Shown here piece by piece: positions 8,804 to 17,031 of a stretch of 64,000 bases of DNA (the first letter of the stretch is position 1; every line of letters starts with the position of its first letter). The DNA is from Cypionkella psychrotolerans (GTDB lineage Bacteria; Pseudomonadota; Alphaproteobacteria; Rhodobacterales; Rhodobacteraceae): positions 1-64,000 of the forward strand of contig NZ_LGIC01000065.1 of assembly GCF_001294535.1 (NCBI RefSeq), in the 5' to 3' direction. Position numbers and translations under genes: made by a program. The notes beneath the pieces were generated by a model. It did not search any database and was not told the DNA's origin. It saw only the letters and a list, made by a program, of their open reading frames with translations.

Positions 8804-9589
8804 ATGAGCATCCGCGTCACCGTTTGGGGCGAGAACGTCCACGAACAGAAAAACAAAGTTGTGTCAGAGATTTACCCGCTGACGATGCATGGCACGATTG
8901 CCGCTGCGCTGAATAAGGCCGAGGGCATTTCGGCCGCAACCGTGACCTTACAGGATCCGGAACACGGGATGACGGCAGAAAAGCTGGCCGCAACTGATGT
9001 GCTGATCTGGTGGGGGCACGCCGCACATGGCGATGTCGATGATGCGATTGTCGAGCGGGTCTGTAACGCGGTTTGGGGCGGGATGGGGATCATCTTCCTA
9101 CACTCGGCCCACTTCGCCAAGCCGTTCAAACGCCTGATGGGTGCGCCGTGCAACCTGACTTGGCGGGAAGCGGGCGAACGCGAACGGCTGTGGGTGACCA
9201 GCCGCCAGCACCCGATTGCGGCAGGCTTGCCCGATCATTTTGAGTTGGAATACGAGGAAATGTATGGCGAGCCGTTTGGCGTGCCGGAACCCTTGGAAAC
9301 CGTGTTCATCAGCTGGTTTGCCGGGGGCGAGGTGTTCCGCTCCGGCCTGACCTACAAGCGCGGCGCGGGGAATATTTTCTATTTCCGCCCCGGCCATGAA
9401 ACCTATCCGACCTATCACGACGCCAATGTGCAGCGGGTGATCTCGAATGCGGTGAAATGGGCGCATAATCCGAATGTGCGGATCGCCAACCCGAATGACG
9501 CGCCGAATACGCCTGTCGATAAGGCACTGGAGCCGATCACGGAACGCGGCCCGCGCCTGCATCATGACGGCGAGGCGGGGTATCGGTGA
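8804..9589 (+). CDS. thuA: ThuA-like trehalose utilisation protein
   Basis: A 261-residue ThuA family protein with a class I glutamine amidotransferase-like fold; typical segments are VLIWWGHAAHGDVDD, IIFLHSAHFAKPFKRLMG and GNIFYFRPGHETYPTYHD. Together with ThuB it is known in rhizobia to convert disaccharides such as trehalose to their 3-keto forms. The ATG at 8804 has AAAGGAAC upstream; an in-frame start 36 bp earlier lacks an RBS. The stop overlaps the thuB start by 4 bp. Confidence 0.9.
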   Translation: MSIRVTVWGENVHEQKNKVVSEIYPLTMHGTIAAALNKAEGISAATVTLQDPEHGMTAEKLAATDVLIWWGHAAHGDVDDAIVERVCNAVWGGMGIIFLHSAHFAKPFKRLMGAPCNLTWREAGERERLWVTSRQHPIAAGLPDHFELEYEEMYGEPFGVPEPLETVFISWFAGGEVFRSGLTYKRGAGNIFYFRPGHETYPTYHDANVQRVISNAVKWAHNPNVRIANPNDAPNTPVDKALEPITERGPRLHHDGEAGYR

Positions 9590-10647
9590 TGGCGAAACCA
9601 GTTCGTATTCTGATCCTCGGCACCGGGGGCATGGCGGCCAACCATGCCGACTGTTTCAAGGCGATTGAAGGCGTCACGCTGGTGGGCGGCATCGACACGC
9701 GCCCTGTGCAACTGGCGGAGTTCTGTGATCGCCACGGCATCGCCGGGCGGTTTGCCTCGATTGACGAGGCGATTGCGTGGGGGCAGTTTGACGCTGTCAC
9801 CAACGTGACACCGGATGCGGCGCATTACGCCACCACCTTGCCATTTCTGGCGGCGGGCAAGCACGTACTCTGCGAAAAGCCCCTTGCTACGTCCGAAGCG
9901 CAGGCCGATGCGATGGCCGCAGCCGCCGCAAAAGCGGGTGTGGTGAACATGGTCAACCTCAGCTACCGCAACGTAGCGGCCTTACAAAAGGCGGCGGCGA
10001 TGGTGCGCGAAGGTGCCATCGGTACGGTCCGGCATTTTGAGGCGAGCTATTTGCAAAGCTGGCTGACCCAACCGGCTTGGGGCCATTGGGATAAAGAAAG
10101 CCAATGGCTGTGGCGGCTGTCGACAAAGCATGGTTCCAAGGGTGTGCTGGGCGATGTCGGCATCCATATCCTTGATTTTGCAACCTTTATCGCCGGGCAA
10201 CCGGCGGTCGAAGTCTCATGCCGTCTTGCCACCTTCCACAAAGCGCCGGGCGATCAGATTGGCGAATACCCGCTCGATGCCAATGACTCCGCCACCATGC
10301 AGATCGTGCTGGAGAATGGCGCACTGGGCACGGTGGCCGCGACGCGGTTTGCCTCGGGCCATCTGAACGACCTGCGCCTGCGGATTTATGGCGACAAGGG
10401 CGGGCTGGAAGTGCGCTGGGAGAAGAACGAAAGCTCTCTCCGCGCTTGCCTTGAGGCCGATCTGCAAACGGGGCAGTGGCATGACATTGACGCTCCGGTG
10501 CTGGCGACGATCTACCAGCGTTTCATCGCCGCGATCCGAGGCGAGGGCGTGGCAGAGCCGGATTTTGCGCGCGGCGCAGCATTGCAGCGGCTGCTAGACC
10601 GGGCAGAGCAATCGGCAGGTCAAGCCGGCGTCAGCCTAAAGGTCTGA
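9586..10647 (+). CDS. thuB: Gfo/Idh/MocA-family dehydrogenase ThuB
   Basis: A 353-residue NAD(P)-dependent oxidoreductase. It has the N-terminal Rossmann fold (ILILGTGGMAANHADCF), the family motif HVLCEKPLATS with the conserved EKP, and a C-terminal Gfo/Idh/MocA domain carrying KGVLGDVGIHILDFATF. It acts with ThuA on imported disaccharide, oxidising the C3 position. It is the last gene of the operon and is followed by a strong terminator. Confidence 0.9.
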   Translation: MMAKPVRILILGTGGMAANHADCFKAIEGVTLVGGIDTRPVQLAEFCDRHGIAGRFASIDEAIAWGQFDAVTNVTPDAAHYATTLPFLAAGKHVLCEKPLATSEAQADAMAAAAAKAGVVNMVNLSYRNVAALQKAAAMVREGAIGTVRHFEASYLQSWLTQPAWGHWDKESQWLWRLSTKHGSKGVLGDVGIHILDFATFIAGQPAVEVSCRLATFHKAPGDQIGEYPLDANDSATMQIVLENGALGTVAATRFASGHLNDLRLRIYGDKGGLEVRWEKNESSLRACLEADLQTGQWHDIDAPVLATIYQRFIAAIRGEGVAEPDFARGAALQRLLDRAEQSAGQAGVSLKV

Positions 10648-10665
10648 TCCCGGCCTGCCGGTGGA

Positions 10666-10694
10666 AAACCGAGGCGTCCCCAGCGCCTCGGTTT
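10666..10694 (+). terminator. Terminator of the thu operon
   Basis: A perfect 11 bp stem AAACCGAGGCG / CGCCTCGGTTT with a 7 nt loop, starting 19 bp after the thuB stop and followed by GAATTTTG. Confidence 0.9.
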
Positions 10695-10784
10695 GAATTT
10701 TGCGCAAACTGATATGAATCATAGGTGACGACGGAAACCAGCTTATATAGCGTATCAAGTCAAATGTTTATGAAGGGACGTCGC

Positions 10785-11273
10785 ATGCCTGATCTCAAAG
10801 GCTATTCCGCCAGCCAAATCTTTCTGCATTGGCTGGTGGCAGGGCTGATCTTGTTCCAACTGATCTTTGGCGAAGATATGGGCGGCGCTTGGGACGCCTT
10901 TGAGGAGGGACGAACCCCCAATATGACGCTCTGGGTTTGGGCGCATATCGTGGTGGGAATCGCAGTGTTGGTGTTTGCGCTGTGGCGGCTGGCTTTGCGG
11001 TTCAACCGTGGCGCGCCAGAGGCTCCGGCCGATTCAGCGCTGATGATGTTGGCGGCGAAATGGGGACATTGGGCGCTTTATGCCGTGATGTTGCTGGCGC
11101 CGATTACCGGACTGGTGGCTTGGTATGGTGGTGTGGCCACGGCGGCAGAGCTGCATGGATGGTTCAAGCCGGTGATTATCGTGCTGGTCGCCGGGCATGT
11201 GGTGGCAGCGCTGTATCACCATTTTATCGTGAAGGATGGCTTGCTGCTGCGGATGAAACGCCCGCTGGACTAA
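10785..11273 (+). CDS. Cytochrome b561 family protein
   Basis: A 162-residue membrane protein with four helices and histidines placed to bind haem b: HWLVAGLILFQLIF near residue 16, AHIVVGIAVLVF near 60, and HVVAALYHHFIVKDGLLLRM near the end. The last motif is characteristic of bacterial b561 proteins, which pass electrons from quinol or act as superoxide oxidase. The ATG at 10785 follows GAAGGGA. It is an isolated gene between two hairpin terminators. Confidence 0.85.
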   Translation: MPDLKGYSASQIFLHWLVAGLILFQLIFGEDMGGAWDAFEEGRTPNMTLWVWAHIVVGIAVLVFALWRLALRFNRGAPEAPADSALMMLAAKWGHWALYAVMLLAPITGLVAWYGGVATAAELHGWFKPVIIVLVAGHVVAALYHHFIVKDGLLLRMKRPLD

Positions 11274-11294
11274 GGCGCGCGGCCTGCGCCGAAC

Positions 11295-11338
11295 CGGAAA
11301 ACGCGGTTTTCCGTACACGATTTTTGGGTCAAAAATCG
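11295..11338. terminator. Double-hairpin convergent terminator
   Basis: Two back-to-back stems: CGGAAAAC / GTTTTCCG (11295-11313) and CGATTTTTG / CAAAAATCG (11318-11338). They lie between the cytochrome gene and the convergent hydrolase gene and can serve both strands. A closely similar pair lies at 15546-15592. Confidence 0.75.
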
Positions 11339-11362
11339 GTTTGGCGCAAATATTTAGGAAGA

Positions 11363-12136
11363 CTAGCCGTTCAGAAACACCTGCACGGCCTGTTCAAATT
11401 CGCGCGGGCGCTCGGCGTGCAGCCAGTGGCCCGCGCCGGGCAGCTTGGCGAAATGCGATTTCGGGAACAGGCTTCGGATGGTGTCGCGATACTCCGGCTT
11501 GACGTAATGCGACAGAGCCCCGGTGAGAAACAGCGTGTGGCCCGCAAACTGCCCCTCGGTGCCCGGCCAACCAACAATCAACGGCATCTGATCTTCCAGC
11601 ACATCAAGGTTCAGCCGCCAGATCGGGGGCTGTGCCTTTAGGTCAAGCGATTGCAAGAAAAATGCCCGTAGGGCAGGGTCGGGGATGGTCGCGCTGAGCC
11701 TGCGATCAGCCTCACTGCGCGCGGTCAGGCCCGTCAAATCCAGCCCCCGCATCGCGTCAATATACTGGGTCTGGTCGTGGCTATAGGCCACCGGCGCAAT
11801 ATCGGCCACCACCAGCTTGCGCACCAGCGCAGGCTCGGTCAGCGCCAGTTGCATCGCAGCCTTGCCGCCCATCGAATGGCCCAGCACATCCATCGGCGTG
11901 CCCAATGCTTCAATCACTTCGGCCAGATCGCCCGCCATATCGGGATAACTTTGCGTGGCAGCCCTTGGGCTTTGGCCGTGGTTGCGCATATCGACCACAT
12001 GTACCGCGCGGGTGTCGGCCAGATGCCGGGCGATCACGCTCCAGTTGCGGGCAGAGCCGAATAACCCATGCACGATCAGCAGATCGGGCAAGTTGGGGTC
12101 GGGTGCGGTGGCGGGATAGGTGGTGATCGCAAGCAT
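11363..12136 (-). CDS. Alpha/beta hydrolase (YbfF-like esterase)
   Basis: A 257-residue single-domain hydrolase. The oxyanion region is IVHGLFGSARNW, the nucleophile elbow is GHSMGG, and the catalytic His is in LPGAGHWLHAERP near the C-terminus. The start at 12136 (MLAITTYPATAPD) fits the family; the frame is open further upstream but there it overlaps the divergent small gene. The size and HGLFGSARNW motif match the YbfF acyl-CoA esterase group. The substrate is not known. Confidence 0.85.
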   Translation of the reverse strand: MLAITTYPATAPDPNLPDLLIVHGLFGSARNWSVIARHLADTRAVHVVDMRNHGQSPRAATQSYPDMAGDLAEVIEALGTPMDVLGHSMGGKAAMQLALTEPALVRKLVVADIAPVAYSHDQTQYIDAMRGLDLTGLTARSEADRRLSATIPDPALRAFFLQSLDLKAQPPIWRLNLDVLEDQMPLIVGWPGTEGQFAGHTLFLTGALSHYVKPEYRDTIRSLFPKSHFAKLPGAGHWLHAERPREFEQAVQVFLNG

Positions 12137-12232
12137 GTGGCTTTGATAGCGCGGATTGAGAGTTTCGGCCAGAGCAGTTGAAGCCCTGCGGTGGCAGCGA
12201 TAAGGTCCGGCGATGTCAAAAGGAAGTGCTAC

Positions 12233-12604
12233 ATGACCGGAGTGCCTATTCAGCAAATGGCCGACCGCGTGGCGGGTCTGATGGAGCAGCGCCTGCGGGT
12301 GCGGGGGCAGGGGCTTGGCGAAAAGCTGCGCAAGGGTGGACGGTTGTTGCCACGCCGGGTGCGCGCGTCGGCAGAGGTTTTGCACACCGGAGCCGTGATG
12401 GCGCAAAACCCCAAGCTCTGGGCGCAGGTCGATCAGCAGGCGGTGGCACAGGCCTATGACACCTGCGTGCGGCATCTGAACGGCGTCGATGGCGGTGATC
12501 GCCGCAAGGGCGCCGTGCTGGGGATTGCGGCCTCGGTCGCGTTCTCGGTTCTGGCTGTGGCCGCTTTGCTGTTTGCAGTGCTGCGTTGGCGCGGTTTTAT
12601 TTAG
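12233..12604 (+). CDS. Hypothetical protein with C-terminal membrane anchor
   Basis: A 123-residue protein (MTGVPIQQMADRVAGLMEQRL...) with a basic N-terminal two thirds and one hydrophobic segment near the end (AVLGIAASVAFSVLAVAALLFAVL) followed by RWRGF. An AAGGAAG ribosome binding site precedes the ATG. It is divergent from the hydrolase. It would sit in the inner membrane with its N-terminal part probably in the cytoplasm. No family recognised. Confidence 0.7.
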   Translation: MTGVPIQQMADRVAGLMEQRLRVRGQGLGEKLRKGGRLLPRRVRASAEVLHTGAVMAQNPKLWAQVDQQAVAQAYDTCVRHLNGVDGGDRRKGAVLGIAASVAFSVLAVAALLFAVLRWRGFI

Positions 12605-12730
12605 CCGGACGCAGGCCAGAACAAACAGCAACCGCGCCCAATCGCCACGGCTGAGCCCCCTCGGCGCGAAGTGATGGGTGGCTGATCGGGCAGGTGAGGC
12701 ACGCGGCGCATGTCGGGTGTCATAGTCTGA

Positions 12731-13075
12731 TCACGAAATCGGATTGGCACCAAAACGGTTGCTGCCAATATCACCGGGCATAACATACAGTACAAATTCG
12801 AGAAATTGGCCGATAAACGGTAAAAACAGCGCCAGCCAGATCGCCTGCTGCACACTGATATCGTTGGCGCGCCGAATGGTTACAGCGATTTTTGAGCAGA
12901 CCAACACCCCGACAATCACCGCCCCGGCTATGAGAATCAACGGCACGGGCAAAAGGCGGCAGATATGGAGGGCGAGCAAAACCGCCGTCCACTATGCCAG
13001 TTGGTACAGCAGGTAGCTTTTGCGATTGCGCCGGACCGAGAGACTAAAAAGATATTCAAAGACTGGTTGTGACAT
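12731..13075 (-). pseudogene. DUF805-like membrane protein gene with an in-frame amber codon
   Basis: The reading MSQPVFEYLFSLSVRRNRKSYLLYQLA-stop-WTAVLLALHICRLLPVPL... continues in the same frame to 12731 with three hydrophobic segments and the RRANDI/PFIGQF style of DUF805 membrane proteins. The TAG is at 12992-12994 (codon 28 of 114). No other damage is seen. It is either a young pseudogene, an amber readthrough gene, or a shorter protein started after the stop (Met at 12979). Confidence 0.65.
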
Positions 13076-13128
13076 GGGCCAGGCGCAAAACTGCATTGCC
13101 GTATTAGGCCTGTGATCGCCCAAAATGA

Positions 13129-13157
13129 CAAGAGGGTGGACAGATACCACCCTCTTG
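13129..13157 (-). terminator. Terminator of glyA
   Basis: An 11 bp stem CAAGAGGGTGG / CCACCCTCTTG with T-rich sequence on both sides (TCATTTT in the glyA direction). It lies 26 bp after the glyA stop. Confidence 0.85.
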
Positions 13158-13182
13158 CCCGTTTTACAAAGAATCGCGTGAC

Positions 13183-14475
13183 TTACAGTCCCGGATACAT
13201 CGGGAATTTCTCGCACATGGCTTCAACGCGGGCTTTCACGGCGGCCTCAACCTTGGCGTTGCCATCCTCGCCATTGGCGGCCAGACCATCAACCACTTCG
13301 ACGATCCATTTGCCGATCTGGCGGAATTCAGCCTCGCCAAACCCCCGCGTGGTGCCTGCCGGTGTGCCAAGACGCACACCCGAGGTCACGGTCGGCTTTT
13401 CCGGGTCAAACGGGATGCCGTTCTTGTTGCAGGTGATGTTGGCGCGGCCCAAGGCTTTCTCGGTGGCATTGCCTTTCACACCCTTAGGGCGCAGATCGAC
13501 CAGCATGACATGGGTGTCGGTGCCGCCAGTGACGATGTCGATGCCACCTTTCATCAGCTCATCCGCCAAGGCTTGCGCGTTCTTGATCACTTGGCCGGCA
13601 TAGGCTTTGAATTCGGGGCGCAGAGCCTCACCGAACGCCACGGCTTTCGCGGCGATGACGTGCATCAACGGGCCGCCTTGGATGCCGGGGAAAATCGCCG
13701 AGTTCACTTTCTTGGCGATATCTTCGTTGTTGGTCAGGATCATGCCGCCTCGCGGGCCGCGCAGGGTTTTGTGGGTCGTGGTGGTCGCAATGTCAGCATA
13801 GGGGAAGGGCGAGGGATGATGACCGCCGGCCACAAGGCCCGCAAAGTGAGCCATATCGACCATCAGGTAGGCACCCACTTTATCCGCCACTTCACGGAAC
13901 TTGGCAAAGTCGATCTGGCGCGGCACGGCGGAACCGCCCGCGATGATCAGCTTCGGCTTATGCTCCAGCGCCAAGGCTTCCAGCTGGTCATAGTCGATGC
14001 GGCTGTCTTGCTGACGCACGCCGTACTGGATGGCGTTGAACCATTTGCCCGACTGGTTCGGGGCCGCGCCGTGGGTCAAATGACCACCGGACGCGAGGTT
14101 CATCCCCAGAATGGTGTCGCCGGGTTTCAGCAAAGCGTTGAACACGCCTTGGTTGGCTTGGCTTCCCGAGTTCGGCTGCACGTTGACAAAACCGCAGCCA
14201 AACAGCTGCTTGGCGCGGTCAATCGCCAGATTTTCAGCCACGTCAACGAATTCGCAGCCGCCATAATAGCGTTTGCCCGGATAACCCTCGGCATATTTGT
14301 TGGTCATCACCGAGCCCTGCGCTTCCATCACCGCGCGGCTGACGATGTTTTCCGAAGCGATCAACTCGATCTCATGGCGCTGACGCCCCAATTCGTTGGT
14401 GATCGAGCCGAAAAGTTCGGGATCGCGGCTGGACAGGCTTTCGGTGAAAAATCCGGTATCGCGGTGGGCGGTCAT
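13183..14475 (-). CDS. glyA: Serine hydroxymethyltransferase
   Basis: A 430-residue PLP enzyme interconverting serine plus tetrahydrofolate with glycine plus methylene-THF, the main one-carbon entry point. Diagnostic segments: [45 protein letters not shown], and [14 protein letters not shown], which carries the PLP-binding lysine. The start at 14475 follows GCAGGAGACGCC; a 23-residue upstream extension of the frame has no support. Confidence 0.97.
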   Translation of the reverse strand: MTAHRDTGFFTESLSSRDPELFGSITNELGRQRHEIELIASENIVSRAVMEAQGSVMTNKYAEGYPGKRYYGGCEFVDVAENLAIDRAKQLFGCGFVNVQPNSGSQANQGVFNALLKPGDTILGMNLASGGHLTHGAAPNQSGKWFNAIQYGVRQQDSRIDYDQLEALALEHKPKLIIAGGSAVPRQIDFAKFREVADKVGAYLMVDMAHFAGLVAGGHHPSPFPYADIATTTTHKTLRGPRGGMILTNNEDIAKKVNSAIFPGIQGGPLMHVIAAKAVAFGEALRPEFKAYAGQVIKNAQALADELMKGGIDIVTGGTDTHVMLVDLRPKGVKGNATEKALGRANITCNKNGIPFDPEKPTVTSGVRLGTPAGTTRGFGEAEFRQIGKWIVEVVDGLAANGEDGNAKVEAAVKARVEAMCEKFPMYPGL

Positions 14476-14684
14476 GGCGTCTCCTGCGGGTGATGGGCCG
14501 ATTTGCAGCGGTTCTAGGCCAAGGGGGGGCTTTGGGGAAGGCAAGAAACGACGCGGAACGGGTCGGTTACGCCGTCTTGTTCACTATAGGAAACTTGTTA
14601 CCGCTATCGAAAGCGCGGGCAGGGCTTGAGTTTGGCGGCAGGGCGGGCAAGGCTGCGCATCCAAGCACAAGGATTCTGCGGGTG

Positions 14685-15446
14685 GTGTTCAAGAAGATCG
14701 CGTTTGTGGCCAGCACGACCCCGGCGGCGCAAGAGGCGCTGGCGGAGCTGGTGGGCCTGCATGGGCAGGTGGCGGTAGAGCTTGCAGATGTTGTGGTGGC
14801 TTTGGGGGGGGACGGTTTCATGCTGCAAACCCTGCATGAGACGCAGCCGCTGGGGTTGCCGGTCTATGGGATGAACTGCGGCACAGTGGGGTTTCTGATG
14901 AACACCTTCTCGGCCGATCTGCTGCCGAAACGGCTGGCTGTGGCGGAGGAGGCGGTGATCCATCCGCTGGCGATGACGGCGGTTTCCTCGAACGGGGCGA
15001 TCACGCAGGCTTTGGCGATCAATGAGGTGTCCCTGCTGCGGGCGGGGCCGCAGGCGGCGAAGGTGCGGATCTCGGTCGATGGCAAGGTTCGGCTGGAGGA
15101 GTTGGTTTGTGATGGCGTGCTGGTGGCGACGCCTGCGGGGTCCACCGCCTACAATTATTCGGCGCATGGGCCGGTGCTGCCGATCGGGTCGGAGGTGCTG
15201 GCTTTGACGCCGATGGCGGCGTTTCGGCCGCGACGCTGGCGGGGGGCTTTGCTTCCCAAGTCTGTGGTGGTGCGGTTTGATATTCTGGAGCCAGAGAAAC
15301 GTCCAGTGCGGGCAGATGCGGACAGCCGGTCCGTGACGGATGTGGTTTCGTTGGAAATACGGTCGGAACCGTCCATTTGTCACCGGATTTTATTTGATCC
15401 GGGGCATGGGTTGGAGGAGCGGTTGATTGTGGAGCAGTTTGCTTGA
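14685..15446 (+). CDS. nadK: NAD kinase
   Basis: A 253-residue ATP-NAD kinase: the GGDG motif sits in VVALGGDGFMLQTLH and the NE/D element in ALAINEVSLLR. LVCDGVLVATPAGSTAYNYSAHGPVLP is the signature substrate-binding loop. It makes NADP from NAD in the cytoplasm. The GTG at 14685 (then FKKIAFVAS) is chosen because homologues begin there and AAGGA lies 12 bp upstream; the open frame further upstream is unlike NadK. Confidence 0.93.
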   Translation: MFKKIAFVASTTPAAQEALAELVGLHGQVAVELADVVVALGGDGFMLQTLHETQPLGLPVYGMNCGTVGFLMNTFSADLLPKRLAVAEEAVIHPLAMTAVSSNGAITQALAINEVSLLRAGPQAAKVRISVDGKVRLEELVCDGVLVATPAGSTAYNYSAHGPVLPIGSEVLALTPMAAFRPRRWRGALLPKSVVVRFDILEPEKRPVRADADSRSVTDVVSLEIRSEPSICHRILFDPGHGLEERLIVEQFA

Positions 15447-15545
15447 TTTTGGCTTTGTCCACGTGTGGACAGAATTTGATGTAAGGAAAATCAAGGGGTT
15501 GCAGGGGTCTGTTCAGGAAGTGTTAATACTTGCCCGCAGCGCAAC

Positions 15546-15592
15546 CGATTTCTGGGGCAGAAATCGTTCCCGATTTTTTGCTTAAAAAATCG
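15546..15592. terminator. Double-hairpin convergent terminator
   Basis: CGATTTCTG / CAGAAATCG (15546-15566) and CGATTTTTT / AAAAAATCG (15571-15592) form two stable stems between nadK and the convergent response regulator gene, which ends 3 bp later. The T and A tracts serve both directions. Confidence 0.85.
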
Positions 15593-15594
15593 CC

Positions 15595-17031
15595 CTAGCG
15601 CTGCGTCCAAGTCTCAATCTTGCGATAGAGCGTGGAGGGCGACAGTTCCAGCACCCTTGCGGCTTTTGGCACCGAGCCGTTGTGTTGGGCCAGCGTGGCT
15701 TCGATCACCAGACGCTCGATCTCTGCCAAGGGGCGGCCCAGCAGCGTGTCAAGGCCGGTCGGTTCTGGTTGGCTCGGCGGCTCGCTTGGATGGGCGGGGC
15801 GCTGCGCGATCAGCAGATCTTGCGCCTGCTGCAGCAGGCTGGCGGGCAGCATGCCGGAAGTCAGCACACCGCCATCATGCAGCACGGCGACGTTGCGGAT
15901 CACGTTCAACACTTGCCGCACATTGCCAGGCCATGGCAGGCGGCGGAACAGCGCGCGCACCTCGGGCGACAGGCCGTCAAACTGCTTGCCTTCCTCTTGC
16001 GCAAAGCGGGCAAGCGCGGTTTCGGCGATCTCGATCATATCATCGCCGCGCTCACGCAAAGGCGGCATGTGGATCGGCACCACGAACAGGCGGTAAAACA
16101 AATCCTCGCGGAACTGGCCGCGCCGCACCGCATCCATCGGATCGCGGTTGGTGGCGCAGACGATGCGGACATTGACCTTCCTTGGCCGGGTCGCCCCCAC
16201 CGGCACCACGGTGGAGGTTTGCAAAAACCGCAGCAGCTTGGTTTGCAGCGCCGGGGCCATTTCGCAGACTTCATCCAAAAATAGCGTGCCGCCATCCGCA
16301 GCCGTCGCCGCCCCCGGTTTGTCGGAAATTGCCCCGGTGAAACTGCCCTTCATATGGCCGAACACTTCGGATTCCAGCAAATCCTGTGGGATCGCGCCGC
16401 AGTTCAGCGCGATGAACGGGCCGTTGGCGCGCGGGGAATTGCTATGCACAGCCAAAGCGCACAGCTCTTTGCCGGTGCCGCTTTCGCCGGTGATGAACAC
16501 CGTGGCCATCGAGCGGGCGACTGAGACGATGGTGGCGTGGATGGCGGCCATCGCCTGCGACGAGCCGATGAAGCCGCTGCCGATCGGGGCTGGCACCGGA
16601 CTGGCGGCGGCGGGCAACACAGTCAGCGGCGCTGCGGCTTTGGCGCGCGGCTTGGCGGACGCTGTTTTATGGGCATTGGCCACGACATTCAGCAGTCGCG
16701 CTTCGTCAAACGGTTTGACCAGAAACTCATGCGCGCCGGCCCGCATCGCTTCGACCGCCTTGTTGATCGAGCCATGCGCCGTCATCACCACGACATGCAG
16801 GCCGGGGTGCAGTTGCAGGATTTCGCGCATCAAATCAAGGCCATCGCGGTCGGGGAGCACCAGATCCAGCAAGATCACCTGCGGGGTGGCTTCGTGCAAC
16901 AACTCTAGCCCTTCGGCGGCCGTGCCGGCCGTCACCACTGCGTAACCGGCTTTGGTCAGTGCTGCGCGGTACAGCAGTTGCAGCGAGGGCGTGTCCTCGA
17001 TCAGCAGGATAGGGGGCAGAGATGCGGTCAC
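15595..17031 (-). CDS. Sigma-54-dependent response regulator (NtrC/LuxO type)
   Basis: A 478-residue activator with three parts. The receiver domain (1-120) has IEDTPS, phospho-acceptor Asp56 in LLDLVLP and Lys106 in FLVKPF. The AAA+ domain (about 155-385) has Walker A GESGTGKE at 182-189, a sigma-54 contact loop reading GSFTGA at 229-234, and FLDEVCEM. A Fis-type helix-turn-helix closes the C-terminus (AARVLELSPSTLYRKIETW). Its first 4 bp overlap the end of the hybrid kinase gene, its evident partner. When phosphorylated it should open promoters held by RpoN; targets are not shown here. Confidence 0.92.
   Translation of the reverse strand: MTASLPPILLIEDTPSLQLLYRAALTKAGYAVVTAGTAAEGLELLHEATPQVILLDLVLPDRDGLDLMREILQLHPGLHVVVMTAHGSINKAVEAMRAGAHEFLVKPFDEARLLNVVANAHKTASAKPRAKAAAPLTVLPAAASPVPAPIGSGFIGSSQAMAAIHATIVSVARSMATVFITGESGTGKELCALAVHSNSPRANGPFIALNCGAIPQDLLESEVFGHMKGSFTGAISDKPGAATAADGGTLFLDEVCEMAPALQTKLLRFLQTSTVVPVGATRPRKVNVRIVCATNRDPMDAVRRGQFREDLFYRLFVVPIHMPPLRERGDDMIEIAETALARFAQEEGKQFDGLSPEVRALFRRLPWPGNVRQVLNVIRNVAVLHDGGVLTSGMLPASLLQQAQDLLIAQRPAHPSEPPSQPEPTGLDTLLGRPLAEIERLVIEATLAQHNGSVPKAARVLELSPSTLYRKIETWTQR

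Noticed and set aside
11363-12631. A 422-residue hydrolase starting at 12631
   Set aside because: The N-terminal 165 residues are antisense to the small gene at 12233-12604 and show no fold; the hydrolase motif set starts at 12136.
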